DNA from: an uncultured Phascolarctobacterium sp.
GTDB taxonomy: Bacteria > Bacillota > Negativicutes > Acidaminococcales > Acidaminococcaceae
Direction of reading: 5' to 3'
NCBI GenBank assembly: GCA_958448515.1
Contig: CAUDEF010000001.1
Coordinates: 62,001 to 126,000, forward strand
Length of the DNA: 64,000 nt
The notes beneath the pieces were generated by a model. That model ran no database searches. It saw only the letters and a program-made list of their open reading frames with translations, and had not been told where the DNA came from. This document shows, piece by piece, positions 15,017 to 23,550 of this stretch (position 1 is the first letter of the stretch; every line of letters starts with the position of its first letter). The position numbers were made by a program, and so were the translations under genes.

Positions 15017-15442
15017 TTATGATTGAGCCAGCAATTTACCGGCTTGCTCGCAGCTTTCCAGGGCAGCAGCATCAGGTGTACCCATAGCTAAAATACCATC
15101 GGTCAGCAATTCAGCACCTGCAGCTTTTACTCTGCTTTCCCAGTCCTGCATAAAAGAACCGCCCCATCCGTAGGAGCCAAATAAAATTACCTTTTTACCG
15201 GACAACATTCCTTCCAGTTCTGCAAAAAAGGGTTCAAACTCATATTCTTCCAGCACTTCTACTCCCATGGACGGACAGCCAAGAGCCATAACTGGATATT
15301 GGGCAGCCTCCTGTGCAGACATTTCATCTACACGCACAAGCATAGCCTCTTTACCTTCAGCATTAACAGCTGCAGCAATAGCCTCAGCCATCATTTGTGT
15401 ATTTCCGCTGGCACTCCAGTAAATAACAGGAATCTTATTCAT
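15017..15442 (-). CDS. flavodoxin
   Basis: A 141-residue short-chain flavodoxin. The FMN phosphate loop is YWSASGNTQMMAEAI (about residues 7-21) and the isoalloxazine loops are LGCPSMGVEVLEE and FGSYGWGGSFMQDW. It carries low-potential electrons in place of ferredoxin, usually when iron is scarce (family knowledge). ATG 15442 follows AAGGAGG by five bases. It lies 10 bases downstream of a DUF3793 gene, and the shared upstream region has repeated palindromes that could bind an iron regulator. Confidence 0.9.
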   Translation of the reverse strand: MNKIPVIYWSASGNTQMMAEAIAAAVNAEGKEAMLVRVDEMSAQEAAQYPVMALGCPSMGVEVLEEYEFEPFFAELEGMLSGKKVILFGSYGWGGSFMQDWESRVKAAGAELLTDGILAMGTPDAAALESCEQAGKLLAQS

Positions 15443-15452
15443 AGTAGCCTCC

Positions 15453-16028
15453 TTATCCGGCATTCACTGCCATATGCAGCGATACGCCGCTGGTTAATTT
15501 ATTCAATAAATAATCCCGGCATTTTTCATATGCGGAAAATATTTTTTGAGCTTCTGTTACATCACCGTAAACTTTCCAGTAGCCGCTGTATTTACAGTTA
15601 TCTCCTTTATTAAGCACAAACCCCAGAACATCTTCCAGAGGATATTCTAAAAAAATACCAATCTCATGAGGGAAACTTTCTCCCTGCTGCAGGCGTTGTT
15701 CTAAAAAAGCAAGATCTTCATCAAGAGTATTATTTTTGTTATATCCTGCTGCAGTAAGATAAGCTCTGCAGCCTTTGTCACGCAAAAGAGCACCCAGGCG
15801 CTCTTTATTATAAACCAGCAGCAAACTGCGTTTACTGCAGCAGCACAGTTTTTTGAAAACTATTCCGTTATCAGCAAACTGACTGTTATAAGCCGATATA
15901 AAAACTTCCATATCTTCACTGTTTTCATTAGCCACAGAAATCATATTGGCAGCTTTAATATTCATTAAAACCGGAGAACAGTGAAAAGCTATCAGTTCAT
16001 CAAAACTTGAAAATCCATAGAGATTCAT
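15453..16028 (-). CDS. DUF3793 family protein
   Basis: A 191-residue cytoplasmic protein with the DUF3793 N-terminal signature FHCSPVLMNIKAANMISV and the later blocks GIFLEYPLEDVLGFV and CKYSGYWKVYGD. DUF3793 genes are often found beside flavodoxin or ferrous-iron transport genes in Firmicutes, as here; the biochemical role is unknown. Start ATG 16028 has AAAGGAG upstream; an upstream extension to 16106 runs through the repeat region and is rejected. Confidence 0.85.
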   Translation of the reverse strand: MNLYGFSSFDELIAFHCSPVLMNIKAANMISVANENSEDMEVFISAYNSQFADNGIVFKKLCCCSKRSLLLVYNKERLGALLRDKGCRAYLTAAGYNKNNTLDEDLAFLEQRLQQGESFPHEIGIFLEYPLEDVLGFVLNKGDNCKYSGYWKVYGDVTEAQKIFSAYEKCRDYLLNKLTSGVSLHMAVNAG

Positions 16029-16044
16029 ATTCGGCTCCTTTCGA

Positions 16045-16195
16045 TTAGTTATAGCTAACCAATGTATACAAGGAAATGCAAAGGGATGGTCAAGGCTAAA
16101 TATCATATAATCCAGAAGGGTTAGTTATACATTGGTTAGCTTTGTCTAACTACATGTTTATAATAACACATTTACCTTAAGTTAGCAATAGCTAA
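16045..16195. promoter_or_regulatory. repeated TTAG-N6-CTAA palindromes and 16-bp inverted repeat
   Basis: Three copies of TTAG-N6-CTAA lie at 16045-16058, 16136-16149 and 16182-16195. Separately, AGCTAACCAATGTATA (16053-16068) is repeated in inverted orientation at 16126-16141. The arrangement upstream of DUF3793-flavodoxin suggests an array for a dimeric metalloregulator (DtxR- or Fur-type half-sites are similar), though the exact consensus is not one I can name. Confidence 0.55.
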
Positions 16196-16252
16196 TCAAA
16201 AATTTTTTCAAAAAAAATCAGTCGGCACTGATCTGTCCGACTGACTGCACTA

Positions 16253-17443
16253 TTAATACTTAAGCATCTTCAATTTTTCCTTAATTTTTTTGTTTTCTTC
16301 AGGCGTGCCTACAGTTAACCTGATACATCCCTGATAGTAGGCATCTTCCGAAAAATCAGCTGCCAGAATCCCATTTTGCAGCAGATATCTGTAGATGAAT
16401 TTACCTCCGGCAGAAAGTTCACTCAGCTTATTTTCTCCGTAAACCTCTCTGTAACTTTCACTCAGTACTCCCGTCATACTTCCCGGCCGAAAAAGAACAA
16501 AATTAGCACCTGACTCCCACACCTGAAATTTTTCCTGACGCAGAAAACTTTGCAGTTCATTTCGTTCTGCAACGACAGTCTTTATTATATCCTTATATAA
16601 ATGCTTGTACTCGTAAACAGCTTTGGCTGCCATCAATGTATATGCACTTACACTGTACGGCATAATAACCTTGCCTAAAATGCGCATTATCCCGGCACTG
16701 CCTACTGCATAACCGCAGCGCACCCCCGCAATGCCATACGCCTTTGAAAAGCTGCGCACGCATATCGCATTACTGTACTTGCCGTTTAAAGTAAGTACTG
16801 ACCCGGCCACCAGCCAGATCTTATTTAAAGGACGCAAATCAAGAGCATCTACTTCTCTGCCGCCGGCAAACTCAATATACGTTTCGTCTACAACAACAGG
16901 GCATTTTACATACGCCAGAATTTTTTCAATGGTACTTAAAGGACTGTAAGCTCCTGTAGGATTATGCGGATTGCACAATATTAAAAGAGCTGGTTCTGTC
17001 TTTTTGCAAAACTCAATAACTGCATCAGCATCCAGTGCTCCGCTGCTTTCTGTTTCATACGGAGCTTCGGCACTGTCAGCAATATCGACAAAACGCCTGT
17101 ACAAAAATCCCGCCGTTGCCGGAAAAGCTATTTTTCTTCCACTGCCGCCAAAGGCGTAGCATACTTTCTGCAAAATATCTCCTGCACCATTACCGATTTT
17201 GATATTATCCACTGAAATTTCCAGTTCATCTGCAATAGCCTGCGCCAGATATTCTGATTTTACCGGGGGATATCTGTTAAAAGGAAAATCTTCAGTAATA
17301 TTTTTCAGTTTATCTCTTACAGGTTCCGGCATAGGATAATTACTTTCATTAGCATTAACAATAATTTCCGCCTCAACGTGCTCTACAGTGTAGTCATATA
17401 TTTTCTCAATACCATCGCGTGCAGAAAATACTTCCATTGTCAT
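16253..17443 (-). CDS. hisC: histidinol-phosphate aminotransferase-like enzyme
   Basis: A 396-residue fold-type I PLP aminotransferase. Visible are IGNGAGDIL (phosphate-binding turn), LCNPHNPTGAYSP, VVDETYIEF (PLP ring Asp/Tyr) and RSFSKAYGIAGVRCGY with the Schiff-base lysine (about residue 235). HisC converts imidazole-acetol phosphate to histidinol phosphate; relatives act on other amino acids, so the substrate is probable rather than certain. The ATG overlaps the stop of the preceding YerC gene (TAATG), implying translational coupling. No other his genes are in the window. Confidence 0.8.
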   Translation of the reverse strand: MTMEVFSARDGIEKIYDYTVEHVEAEIIVNANESNYPMPEPVRDKLKNITEDFPFNRYPPVKSEYLAQAIADELEISVDNIKIGNGAGDILQKVCYAFGGSGRKIAFPATAGFLYRRFVDIADSAEAPYETESSGALDADAVIEFCKKTEPALLILCNPHNPTGAYSPLSTIEKILAYVKCPVVVDETYIEFAGGREVDALDLRPLNKIWLVAGSVLTLNGKYSNAICVRSFSKAYGIAGVRCGYAVGSAGIMRILGKVIMPYSVSAYTLMAAKAVYEYKHLYKDIIKTVVAERNELQSFLRQEKFQVWESGANFVLFRPGSMTGVLSESYREVYGENKLSELSAGGKFIYRYLLQNGILAADFSEDAYYQGCIRLTVGTPEENKKIKEKLKMLKY

Positions 17444-17751
17444 TATTTTGCGTCATCATCCTTATTTTTTCTTATTATGGGCATAACAGAGCTGTAACCA
17501 TCCGCTCCATATACCAGGCATCGTTTTACCCTGGAAATCGTAGCTGTACTTGCTCCTGTTTTTTCTACAATGGTTTCGTAAATGCAGCCTTCATCCAGCA
17601 TTCTTGCAACTTCAAGTCTCTGAGCCATTGCTTTCAGCTCGCTTATAGTGCAGATATCTTCAAAAAATCTATAACATTGTTCTCTGTCCTTCAAACTTAA
17701 AATAGCATCAAAAAGCTGATCAGTTAAAACATCTTTTAATTTATCAGACAT
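17443..17751 (-). CDS. YerC/YecD-family TrpR-like repressor
   Basis: A 102-residue DNA-binding protein of the TrpR superfamily. The segment ELKAMAQRLEVARMLDEG leads into the helix-turn-helix IVEKTGASTATISRVKRCL. Family members in Firmicutes have been predicted to regulate histidine genes, and this one is fused in an overlapping operon to hisC, which fits that role. It probably represses its own promoter in the AT-rich region 17752-17880. Confidence 0.85.
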   Translation of the reverse strand: MSDKLKDVLTDQLFDAILSLKDREQCYRFFEDICTISELKAMAQRLEVARMLDEGCIYETIVEKTGASTATISRVKRCLVYGADGYSSVMPIIRKNKDDDAK

Positions 17752-17889
17752 AGCAGCCTCCTTGAAAATATTATTATCTTATCTTTTACTTTATCACTTT
17801 ATTGTGCGAAAGACAAGACTTGACTTAGCAAATATTTTTATTGACAAGATATAAAAATCATTGTAAGATAGAAGACAACTTAATAATTT

Positions 17890-18035
17890 TTCATCAAGAG
17901 TAGCTGAGGGACTGGCCCAATGAAGCTACGGCAACCACACTCAAGTGAACGGTGCCAAATCCAACGGATAAAATCCGGCAGATGAAGCTGTGCAAAAGTT
18001 TATTACGCCCTTCACCGTCGGTGAAGGGTTTTCTT
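17890..18035 (+). ncRNA. SAM-I (S-box) riboswitch with terminator, controlling metNIQ
   Basis: The S-box core is clear: P1 TTCATC (17890-17895) pairs with GATGAA (17981-17986), with AGAGTAGCTGAGGGACTGG, AAGCTACGGCAACC and GGTGCCAAATCC in order. The expression platform is the terminator CCCTTCACC-GTC-GGTGAAGGG (18008-18028) followed by TTTTCTT. By known mechanism, S-adenosylmethionine binding stabilises the aptamer and termination, shutting off methionine uptake. Confidence 0.97.
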
Positions 18036-18065
18036 ATGTATACTCACAGAAAGGATGCTGTTTCA

Positions 18066-19103
18066 ATGATAGAATTAATTGATATTGAAAAAACTTATTA
18101 CAGCAAAGCAGGCGATATACACGCCTTGAAAAAGACAAATCTCAGCATTAAAGAAGGAGAAATTTTCGGTATTATCGGTCTGTCAGGCGCAGGCAAATCA
18201 ACTCTTGTGCGCTGCATCAATATGCTGGAGAAGCCTACTGCCGGCAAAGTACTGGTAGCAGGTGAAGATTTAACAGCCATGAATGATTCTCAGCTGCGCA
18301 AAGCCCGCCAAAGTATCGGTATGATTTTCCAGCATTTTAACCTGCTGGCATCCCGCACAGTTTACGATAATATTGCTTTTCCTCTGGAAATCCAGGGACT
18401 CAGCAAAGCAGAAATAGAAAAAAGGGTACGCCCCCTTCTGGAGCTGGTACAGCTTGAAAGCCGTGCCAACTACTATCCCAGTCAGCTTTCCGGCGGTCAG
18501 AAACAGCGTGTCGGCATTGCCAGAGCCCTTGCAAGCAATCCAAAAGTTCTGCTGTGTGATGAAGCAACTTCCGCACTTGACCCGCAAACAACAAAATCCA
18601 TTCTGGAACTTTTAAAAGATATCAATGAAAGAATGAATCTGACTATCGTACTCATTACCCACCAGATGGAAGTAGTAAAAACAATCTGTGATCGTGTAGC
18701 TGTTATTGAAAACGGTACAATCATTGAAGAAGGTCCTATGATTGAAGTTTTCACCAATCCTCAGCATCCTACCACTAAAGAATTTACCAAAACTGCAAAT
18801 AACGATAAATTCTCCGAAACCATCAAGGCCATGAATTTATCTGCAACCTATACCGAAGGCAGCAAACTGATTACCAGAATCTCTTTCCTGGGAAATTCTG
18901 CCGGCGAACCGGTTGTTTCCGGTATGGTTAAAAAGTTTGATGTTGACGTAAGTATTCTTTATGGCAATATCGATCAGCTGAAAGATGTTCCTTTTGGTAC
19001 ACTGGTTATCGAAATTTCCGGCACTCAGGAAGGTATCAAAAACGCACTTGCTTACCTCCATGCCCAAGACTTAAAAACGGAGGTTATAGGTTATGAGTCC
19101 TGA
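18066..19103 (+). CDS. metN: methionine ABC transporter ATP-binding protein
   Basis: A 345-residue ATPase of the MetNIQ importer. Walker A GLSGAGKST (about residue 38), signature LSGGQKQRVGIARAL and Walker B LLCDEATSALDPQ are intact. The last 80 residues form the NIL/ACT-like domain through which methionine allosterically inhibits transport in homologues. Start ATG 18066 has AAAGGA about ten bases upstream; longer in-frame extensions run into the riboswitch and are rejected. First gene of metNIQ under the SAM riboswitch. Confidence 0.95.
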   Translation: MIELIDIEKTYYSKAGDIHALKKTNLSIKEGEIFGIIGLSGAGKSTLVRCINMLEKPTAGKVLVAGEDLTAMNDSQLRKARQSIGMIFQHFNLLASRTVYDNIAFPLEIQGLSKAEIEKRVRPLLELVQLESRANYYPSQLSGGQKQRVGIARALASNPKVLLCDEATSALDPQTTKSILELLKDINERMNLTIVLITHQMEVVKTICDRVAVIENGTIIEEGPMIEVFTNPQHPTTKEFTKTANNDKFSETIKAMNLSATYTEGSKLITRISFLGNSAGEPVVSGMVKKFDVDVSILYGNIDQLKDVPFGTLVIEISGTQEGIKNALAYLHAQDLKTEVIGYES

Positions 19104-19752
19104 TATGATTTCACTTTTAATTAAATCTTTCTTTGAAACCTGTTACATGGTTTTTGCATCCACTCTTTTAGCTACATTAATCGGCGTTCCCCTGGGCGTT
19201 ATTCTCACAGTTACCAGAAAAGATCACATTCTTCCCAACGCCGCTGTAAATTCTATTCTGGGAGCCGTTGTTAATGCTACCCGCTCCACTCCTTTTATTA
19301 TCTTAATGGTTGCAATCATTCCCTTAACCCGCATGATTGTAGGTTCTTCTATAGGTACCACAGCAGCTATTGTTCCGCTGACAATTTCTGCAGCGCCATT
19401 TATAGCACGTATTATTGAATCTTCACTTCTGGAAATCAACCATGGTGTTATTGAAGCATCTCAGGCTATGGGTGCCAGTCCCATGCAGATTATTACCAAA
19501 GTTCTGCTTCCTGAGGCTCTGCATTCCATTGTTTTAGGTGTTACTCTTGCCATCATCAGCCTTATCGGTTATTCCGCAATGGCTGGTGCTCTCGGCGGCG
19601 GCGGTCTGGGCGACCTTGCCATCCGTTACGGATATCAGCGTTTCCAGATGGAAGTAATGCTTATTACCGTTGTTATTCTTATTATCATGGTACAGGCTAT
19701 GCAGTCTTTAGGTGACTGGCTTTCCAAAAAGCTTAACAAAAACAAGCTTTGA
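19093..19752 (+). CDS. metI: methionine ABC transporter permease
   Basis: A 219-residue inner-membrane permease with five hydrophobic segments and the EAA coupling loop ASQAMGASPMQIITKVLLPEA (about residues 120-140) that contacts MetN. NATRSTPFIILMV is typical of MetI. It overlaps the end of metN by 11 bases, with GGAGG before its ATG inside metN. Confidence 0.95.
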   Translation: MSPDMISLLIKSFFETCYMVFASTLLATLIGVPLGVILTVTRKDHILPNAAVNSILGAVVNATRSTPFIILMVAIIPLTRMIVGSSIGTTAAIVPLTISAAPFIARIIESSLLEINHGVIEASQAMGASPMQIITKVLLPEALHSIVLGVTLAIISLIGYSAMAGALGGGGLGDLAIRYGYQRFQMEVMLITVVILIIMVQAMQSLGDWLSKKLNKNKL

Positions 19753-19809
19753 TAAATCAGCTTAGCTGAACATATTATATTTTATTAGTTATTTTTGGAG
19801 GGATTTTTA

Positions 19810-20628
19810 ATGAACAAATTAACAAAATTTATTACCTCAGCAATCTGTCTGCTTGCTTTGCTTGCAGTTGGCTGTGGAGGAGAAGAAAAGAAAACCAGTA
19901 CTGACGGCCCTGTAAAAATTGGTGTTACTGCCGGCCCTCATGCTGAAATTATGGATAATGTAAAGAAACTGGCTGCCAAAGAAAATTTAGAAATTGAAGT
20001 AGTAGAGTTTGCTGATTATGTTACACCAAATATCGCTCTCTATCAGGAAGAGATCTTTGCCAACAGCATGCAGCACGCTCCTTATCTTGCAGCAACTAAA
20101 GTAAAAGAACCTAAATTCGATCTGGTAGAAGTATTCAAAACTGTTAACTTCCCTATGGCTGTTTACTCTCAGAAACTGAAAAAAGGTGAACCCATTCCTG
20201 ACGGAGCTGTTATCGGTATTCCCAATGACCCGTCCAACGGCGGCCGTGCTCTCTTATTACTGGCAGACAAAGGTCTGATTGAAGTAAAAGATAAAAATGA
20301 TGTTACCACAACTGTAAGAGATATTACTGCTAACCCACATAACTTTACTATCCGCGAACTGGACGCAGCAATTATTCCTAACAGCCTTCCTGATTTGACC
20401 ATTGCTGTTATTAATGCCAACTACGCTATTCCGGCAGGCTTAAATCCTACTTCTGATTCTCTGTTGCTGGAAAAATCTGATAATCCTTATGTAAATATTT
20501 TCGTAACCAAAGAAAAATATAAAGACGATCCGCGTATTAAACAATTACAAAAAATTTATCAGTCTGAAGAAAACAAAAAATTCATTGAAGAACACTTCAA
20601 AGGTTCCATTTTGCCAGGCTGGAATTAA
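19810..20628 (+). CDS. metQ: methionine-binding lipoprotein
   Basis: A 272-residue NlpA-family substrate-binding lipoprotein. The lipobox LLAVGC puts the lipidated cysteine at about residue 22. The mature domain has PVKIGVTAGPHAEIMD, VEFADYVTPNIALYQ and ANSMQHAPYL, hallmarks of MetQ. It delivers methionine to MetNI. ATG 19810 follows GGAGG by seven bases. Confidence 0.95.
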   Translation: MNKLTKFITSAICLLALLAVGCGGEEKKTSTDGPVKIGVTAGPHAEIMDNVKKLAAKENLEIEVVEFADYVTPNIALYQEEIFANSMQHAPYLAATKVKEPKFDLVEVFKTVNFPMAVYSQKLKKGEPIPDGAVIGIPNDPSNGGRALLLLADKGLIEVKDKNDVTTTVRDITANPHNFTIRELDAAIIPNSLPDLTIAVINANYAIPAGLNPTSDSLLLEKSDNPYVNIFVTKEKYKDDPRIKQLQKIYQSEENKKFIEEHFKGSILPGWN

Positions 20629-20631
20629 CAG

Positions 20632-20659
20632 AAAAGGGCAGCTCAGCTGCCCTCTTTTA
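20632..20659 (+). terminator. metNIQ terminator
   Basis: GGGCAG / CTGCCC stem with A-rich and T-rich flanks (CTCTTTTATTTG), directly after metQ. Confidence 0.8.
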
Positions 20660-20734
20660 TTTGACTTTTTTCTGTAATGTAAATATGATAATAATATAAA
20701 CTTTTAATAAACTTATCAACAAGGAGGATCTTAA

Positions 20735-21262
20735 ATGAATATTTGGCATGATATCGACCCCAAAAGGATCTCACCTGATGACTTTTGCGCAGTTATTGAA
20801 ATCCCCAAAGGCTGCAAAGTAAAATATGAACTGGACAAAGAAACAGGCCTGCTGAAAATGGACAGAGTATTGTTTACTTCTACCCACTATCCGGCAAACT
20901 ACGGTTTTATTCCACGCACTTACGCTGCAGACAATGACCCGCTTGACGTACTTGTACTCTGCTCTGAAGAAGTAGTACCTTTGACAGTAATGCGCTGCTA
21001 TCCTATCGGAGTTATTATTATGGAAGATAATGGTGATATGGACGAAAAAATTATTGCCATTCCTTTTGGTGATCCAATGTATAACTCTTACAAATCTATT
21101 ACTGAACTTCCGCAGCACATCAGTGACGAAATGATTCACTTCTTCTCTGTTTACAAATCTCTGGAAGGAAAGAGCACCGCACTGGAAGAAGCTCATGGCG
21201 TAGAAAGAGCTAAAGAAATTATCCAGCAATGCCAGCAAAGATACAAAGACGAATTTTGCTGA
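20735..21262 (+). CDS. ppa: inorganic pyrophosphatase, family I
   Basis: A 175-residue soluble enzyme hydrolysing pyrophosphate to phosphate. Conserved residues appear in order: EIPKGCKVKYELDKETG, YPANYGFIPRTYA, and the catalytic metal site DNDPLDVLVL (about residues 67-76). The size is that of the bacterial hexameric enzyme. AAGGAGG precedes ATG 20735. It is a single-gene unit between two terminators. Confidence 0.96.
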   Translation: MNIWHDIDPKRISPDDFCAVIEIPKGCKVKYELDKETGLLKMDRVLFTSTHYPANYGFIPRTYAADNDPLDVLVLCSEEVVPLTVMRCYPIGVIIMEDNGDMDEKIIAIPFGDPMYNSYKSITELPQHISDEMIHFFSVYKSLEGKSTALEEAHGVERAKEIIQQCQQRYKDEFC

Positions 21263-21308
21263 AAAAAGATAAGGCGCACCTTAAATAAAGGTGTGCCTTA
21301 TCTTTTTT
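21262..21308. terminator. bidirectional terminator, ppa / tetR
   Basis: A stem of about 20 bases, AAGATAAGGCGCACCTT / AAGGTGTGCCTTATCTT, with A- and T-runs outside. It overlaps the tetR stop. Confidence 0.9.
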
Positions 21309-21975
21309 CATTAATCATAGAACCATATAAAAATCTGTCAATAACTATTTCTGCAGCCTCTTTGCTGTTAATCCTGCTGTCATAATCCGTAGGATTAAAC
21401 ACGCACATGGCTACGCTCCAGAAAAGCTCTCTTGTTGCAATGTTGGAATCGCCTTTTTTAAGAATACCATTTTTCATGCCTTCATCTATAAGATTAAATA
21501 AAATAATAAACTCTGATTCCATAATTTCATAATAACGCAATACCTGCGCTATAGTTGCTTCGCTTGGCTCAAGATTACTGTATCTTGACAATACCTGTAC
21601 TTTGCCGTCTTTTCTTGCAACACGGCAGCCATTACTTACACCCAGCATTTCAAAGCAAATTATCTGCCAGAGGCCCTGGTTTTTTCTGTAGAAGTCTATC
21701 ATCTCTGCCATATAGGATAAAAGTTTTGCTTCTAGTCCCGCAGCAGAATCTACAGCCTGACGCAGCTGCTTTACAAAAGGTTCATTTTTGTCAGAAACAA
21801 GTTTATAAAAAAGCTGTTCTTTATTGCCAAAATACTTGTATACAGTACCCTTTCCTACATCTGCCAACGCAATTATCTCATCAACAGTTGCTTTTTCATA
21901 TCCCCTTCCTGAAAAAACCTGTTCTGCAGCCAGCAGAATGCGCTTATCCTTAGGTAAGCTGGTATCAATTGCCAT
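21298..21975 (-). CDS. TetR/AcrR-family transcriptional regulator
   Basis: A 225-residue repressor. The N-terminal helix-turn-helix is typical (KRILLAAEQVFSGRGYEKAT, DEIIALADVGKGTVYKYFGN, KEQLFYKLV). The C-terminal ligand domain is not assignable. AAGGAGG precedes the ATG. It is divergent from korDABC, so it might control that operon or an unseen target. Confidence 0.88.
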   Translation of the reverse strand: MAIDTSLPKDKRILLAAEQVFSGRGYEKATVDEIIALADVGKGTVYKYFGNKEQLFYKLVSDKNEPFVKQLRQAVDSAAGLEAKLLSYMAEMIDFYRKNQGLWQIICFEMLGVSNGCRVARKDGKVQVLSRYSNLEPSEATIAQVLRYYEIMESEFIILFNLIDEGMKNGILKKGDSNIATRELFWSVAMCVFNPTDYDSRINSKEAAEIVIDRFLYGSMINEKR

Positions 21976-22098
21976 TTAAGCACCTCCTTTTCAAATTCAT
22001 CACTTCCATTATCTTATTATAACCTTAAATTAAGCTTATGACTAGTTGTAACATCTTTTATAAAATTTGAAAAATATATTAATTTTTTATAAAATACT

Positions 22099-22126
22099 TT
22101 GTTAATATTCAACAATTGCTTATAAT
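22099..22126 (+). promoter_or_regulatory. korDABC promoter
   Basis: TTGTTA (22099-22104), a 16-base spacer and a perfect TATAAT (22121-22126), 68 bases before the first kor gene. Confidence 0.6.
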
Positions 22127-22193
22127 ATACCTATGAGTATTTAATTATACACTTTATTTTTATAAAAAATCTTTAGAGATGGAGGAATATTAC

Positions 22194-22376
22194 ATGAGCT
22201 TAAAAATCATTACCAACCGCTGCAAAGGCTGCGGTATCTGCGCAGCCCTGTGTCCAAAACAGGTTCTGGCAGTAAATGAAATTGAAAAAGTTGAAGCTGT
22301 AGCAGAAGAAAACTGCATAAAATGCGGTCAGTGCGAAATGCGTTGTCCAGATTATGCAATATTTGTTGAAAAATAA
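22194..22376 (+). CDS. korD: ferredoxin-like subunit of 2-oxoacid:ferredoxin oxidoreductase
   Basis: A 60-residue 2[4Fe-4S] protein with CKGCGICAALCP and CIKCGQCEMRCPD. It passes electrons from the oxidoreductase core to free ferredoxin. GGAGG lies eight bases before ATG 22194. It starts the korDABC operon. Confidence 0.88.
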   Translation: MSLKIITNRCKGCGICAALCPKQVLAVNEIEKVEAVAEENCIKCGQCEMRCPDYAIFVEK

Positions 22377-22393
22377 TAAAGGATGTGAATTTA

Positions 22394-23533
22394 ATGTCTA
22401 AAATATTACTGCTCCAGGGCAATCAGGCAGTTGTTGAAGGTGCTATAGCAGCAGGTGTAAAATTCTTTGGCGGCTATCCTATTACACCTTCTACCGAAAT
22501 AGCAGAATCCCTTGCTGAAAAGCTGCCTTTAGTCGGTGGTAAATTTATTCAGATGGAAGATGAAATTGCTTCTATGGGTGCCATTATCGGTGCTTCCTTA
22601 ACCGGCAAAAAAGTTATGACTGCTACCAGCGGTCCCGGATTTTCTTTAAAACAGGAATTAATCGGTTATGCCTGCGCTGCCGAAATTCCTTTAGTTATTG
22701 TTAACGTACAGCGTGTAGGCCCGTCTACCGGACAGCCTACTTCTCCGTCCCAGGGAGATATTATGCAGGCTCGCTGGGGTACCCATGGCGATCACTGGCT
22801 TATTGCGCTTACCCCTGCCAGCGTACCTGAATGCTTTGAACTTACACTGCGTGCCTATGCGTTAAGTGAAAAATACAGAGTTCCTGTAATTTTGCTGATG
22901 GACGAAGTAATCGGCCATATGCGTGAAAGAATTGAATTACCTGATAATTATGATGAAATTCCTCAGGCAGAACGCAAACAGCCTTCCTGCTCTGTTGAAG
23001 AATTTAAAGCTTATGCGGCTGATGAAAGTCTTGTTCCTGCTATGCCTGCTTTTGGCAGCGGTTATCGCTGGCACGTAACAGGCCTTGTTCATGATGAAAC
23101 AGGTTTCCCCAAAGGAACAGGCGCAGCTACCAAAACTGCTGCTGACCGTCAGTATCATAAATTATATGATCATCTTGATGATATCGTTCAGATAGAAAAC
23201 TACTGTATGGAAGATGCTGAATATGCAATTGTTGCTTTTGGCGGTGCTGCACGCACAGCGTATGAAACCGTTGACCTTGCCCGCAAAGAAGGCATCAGGG
23301 CTGGTCTTGTGCGCCCTGTTACTATCTGGCCTTTTGCTCAGAAAGAAATGCAGGCACTGGCAGAAAAAGTTAAAGGCATACTGGTGCACGAGCTTAACTG
23401 CGGTCAGTATGTATTTGAAGTAGAAAGAGCAGTAGCCGGCAAAATACCTGTAAGCAGCTACGCTAAATATGATAATGAACCTGCAACTCCGGAGCAATTG
23501 CTTGCCGAATTCAAAAAAGCAATGGCTTTATAA
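22394..23533 (+). CDS. korA: 2-oxoacid:ferredoxin oxidoreductase alpha subunit
   Basis: A 379-residue subunit with the pyrimidine-binding fold (GNQAVVEGAIAAGVKFFGGY) and QRVGPSTGQPTSPSQGDI, the latter typical of the 2-oxoglutarate branch. With KorB it binds thiamine pyrophosphate and oxidatively decarboxylates a 2-oxoacid to acyl-CoA, or runs in reverse. The ATG at 22394 is used (AAAGGATG upstream). Substrate 2-oxoglutarate is the likely choice but not proven. Confidence 0.9.
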   Translation: MSKILLLQGNQAVVEGAIAAGVKFFGGYPITPSTEIAESLAEKLPLVGGKFIQMEDEIASMGAIIGASLTGKKVMTATSGPGFSLKQELIGYACAAEIPLVIVNVQRVGPSTGQPTSPSQGDIMQARWGTHGDHWLIALTPASVPECFELTLRAYALSEKYRVPVILLMDEVIGHMRERIELPDNYDEIPQAERKQPSCSVEEFKAYAADESLVPAMPAFGSGYRWHVTGLVHDETGFPKGTGAATKTAADRQYHKLYDHLDDIVQIENYCMEDAEYAIVAFGGAARTAYETVDLARKEGIRAGLVRPVTIWPFAQKEMQALAEKVKGILVHELNCGQYVFEVERAVAGKIPVSSYAKYDNEPATPEQLLAEFKKAMAL

Positions 23534-23550
23534 GAGAGGAGAATAAAAAT

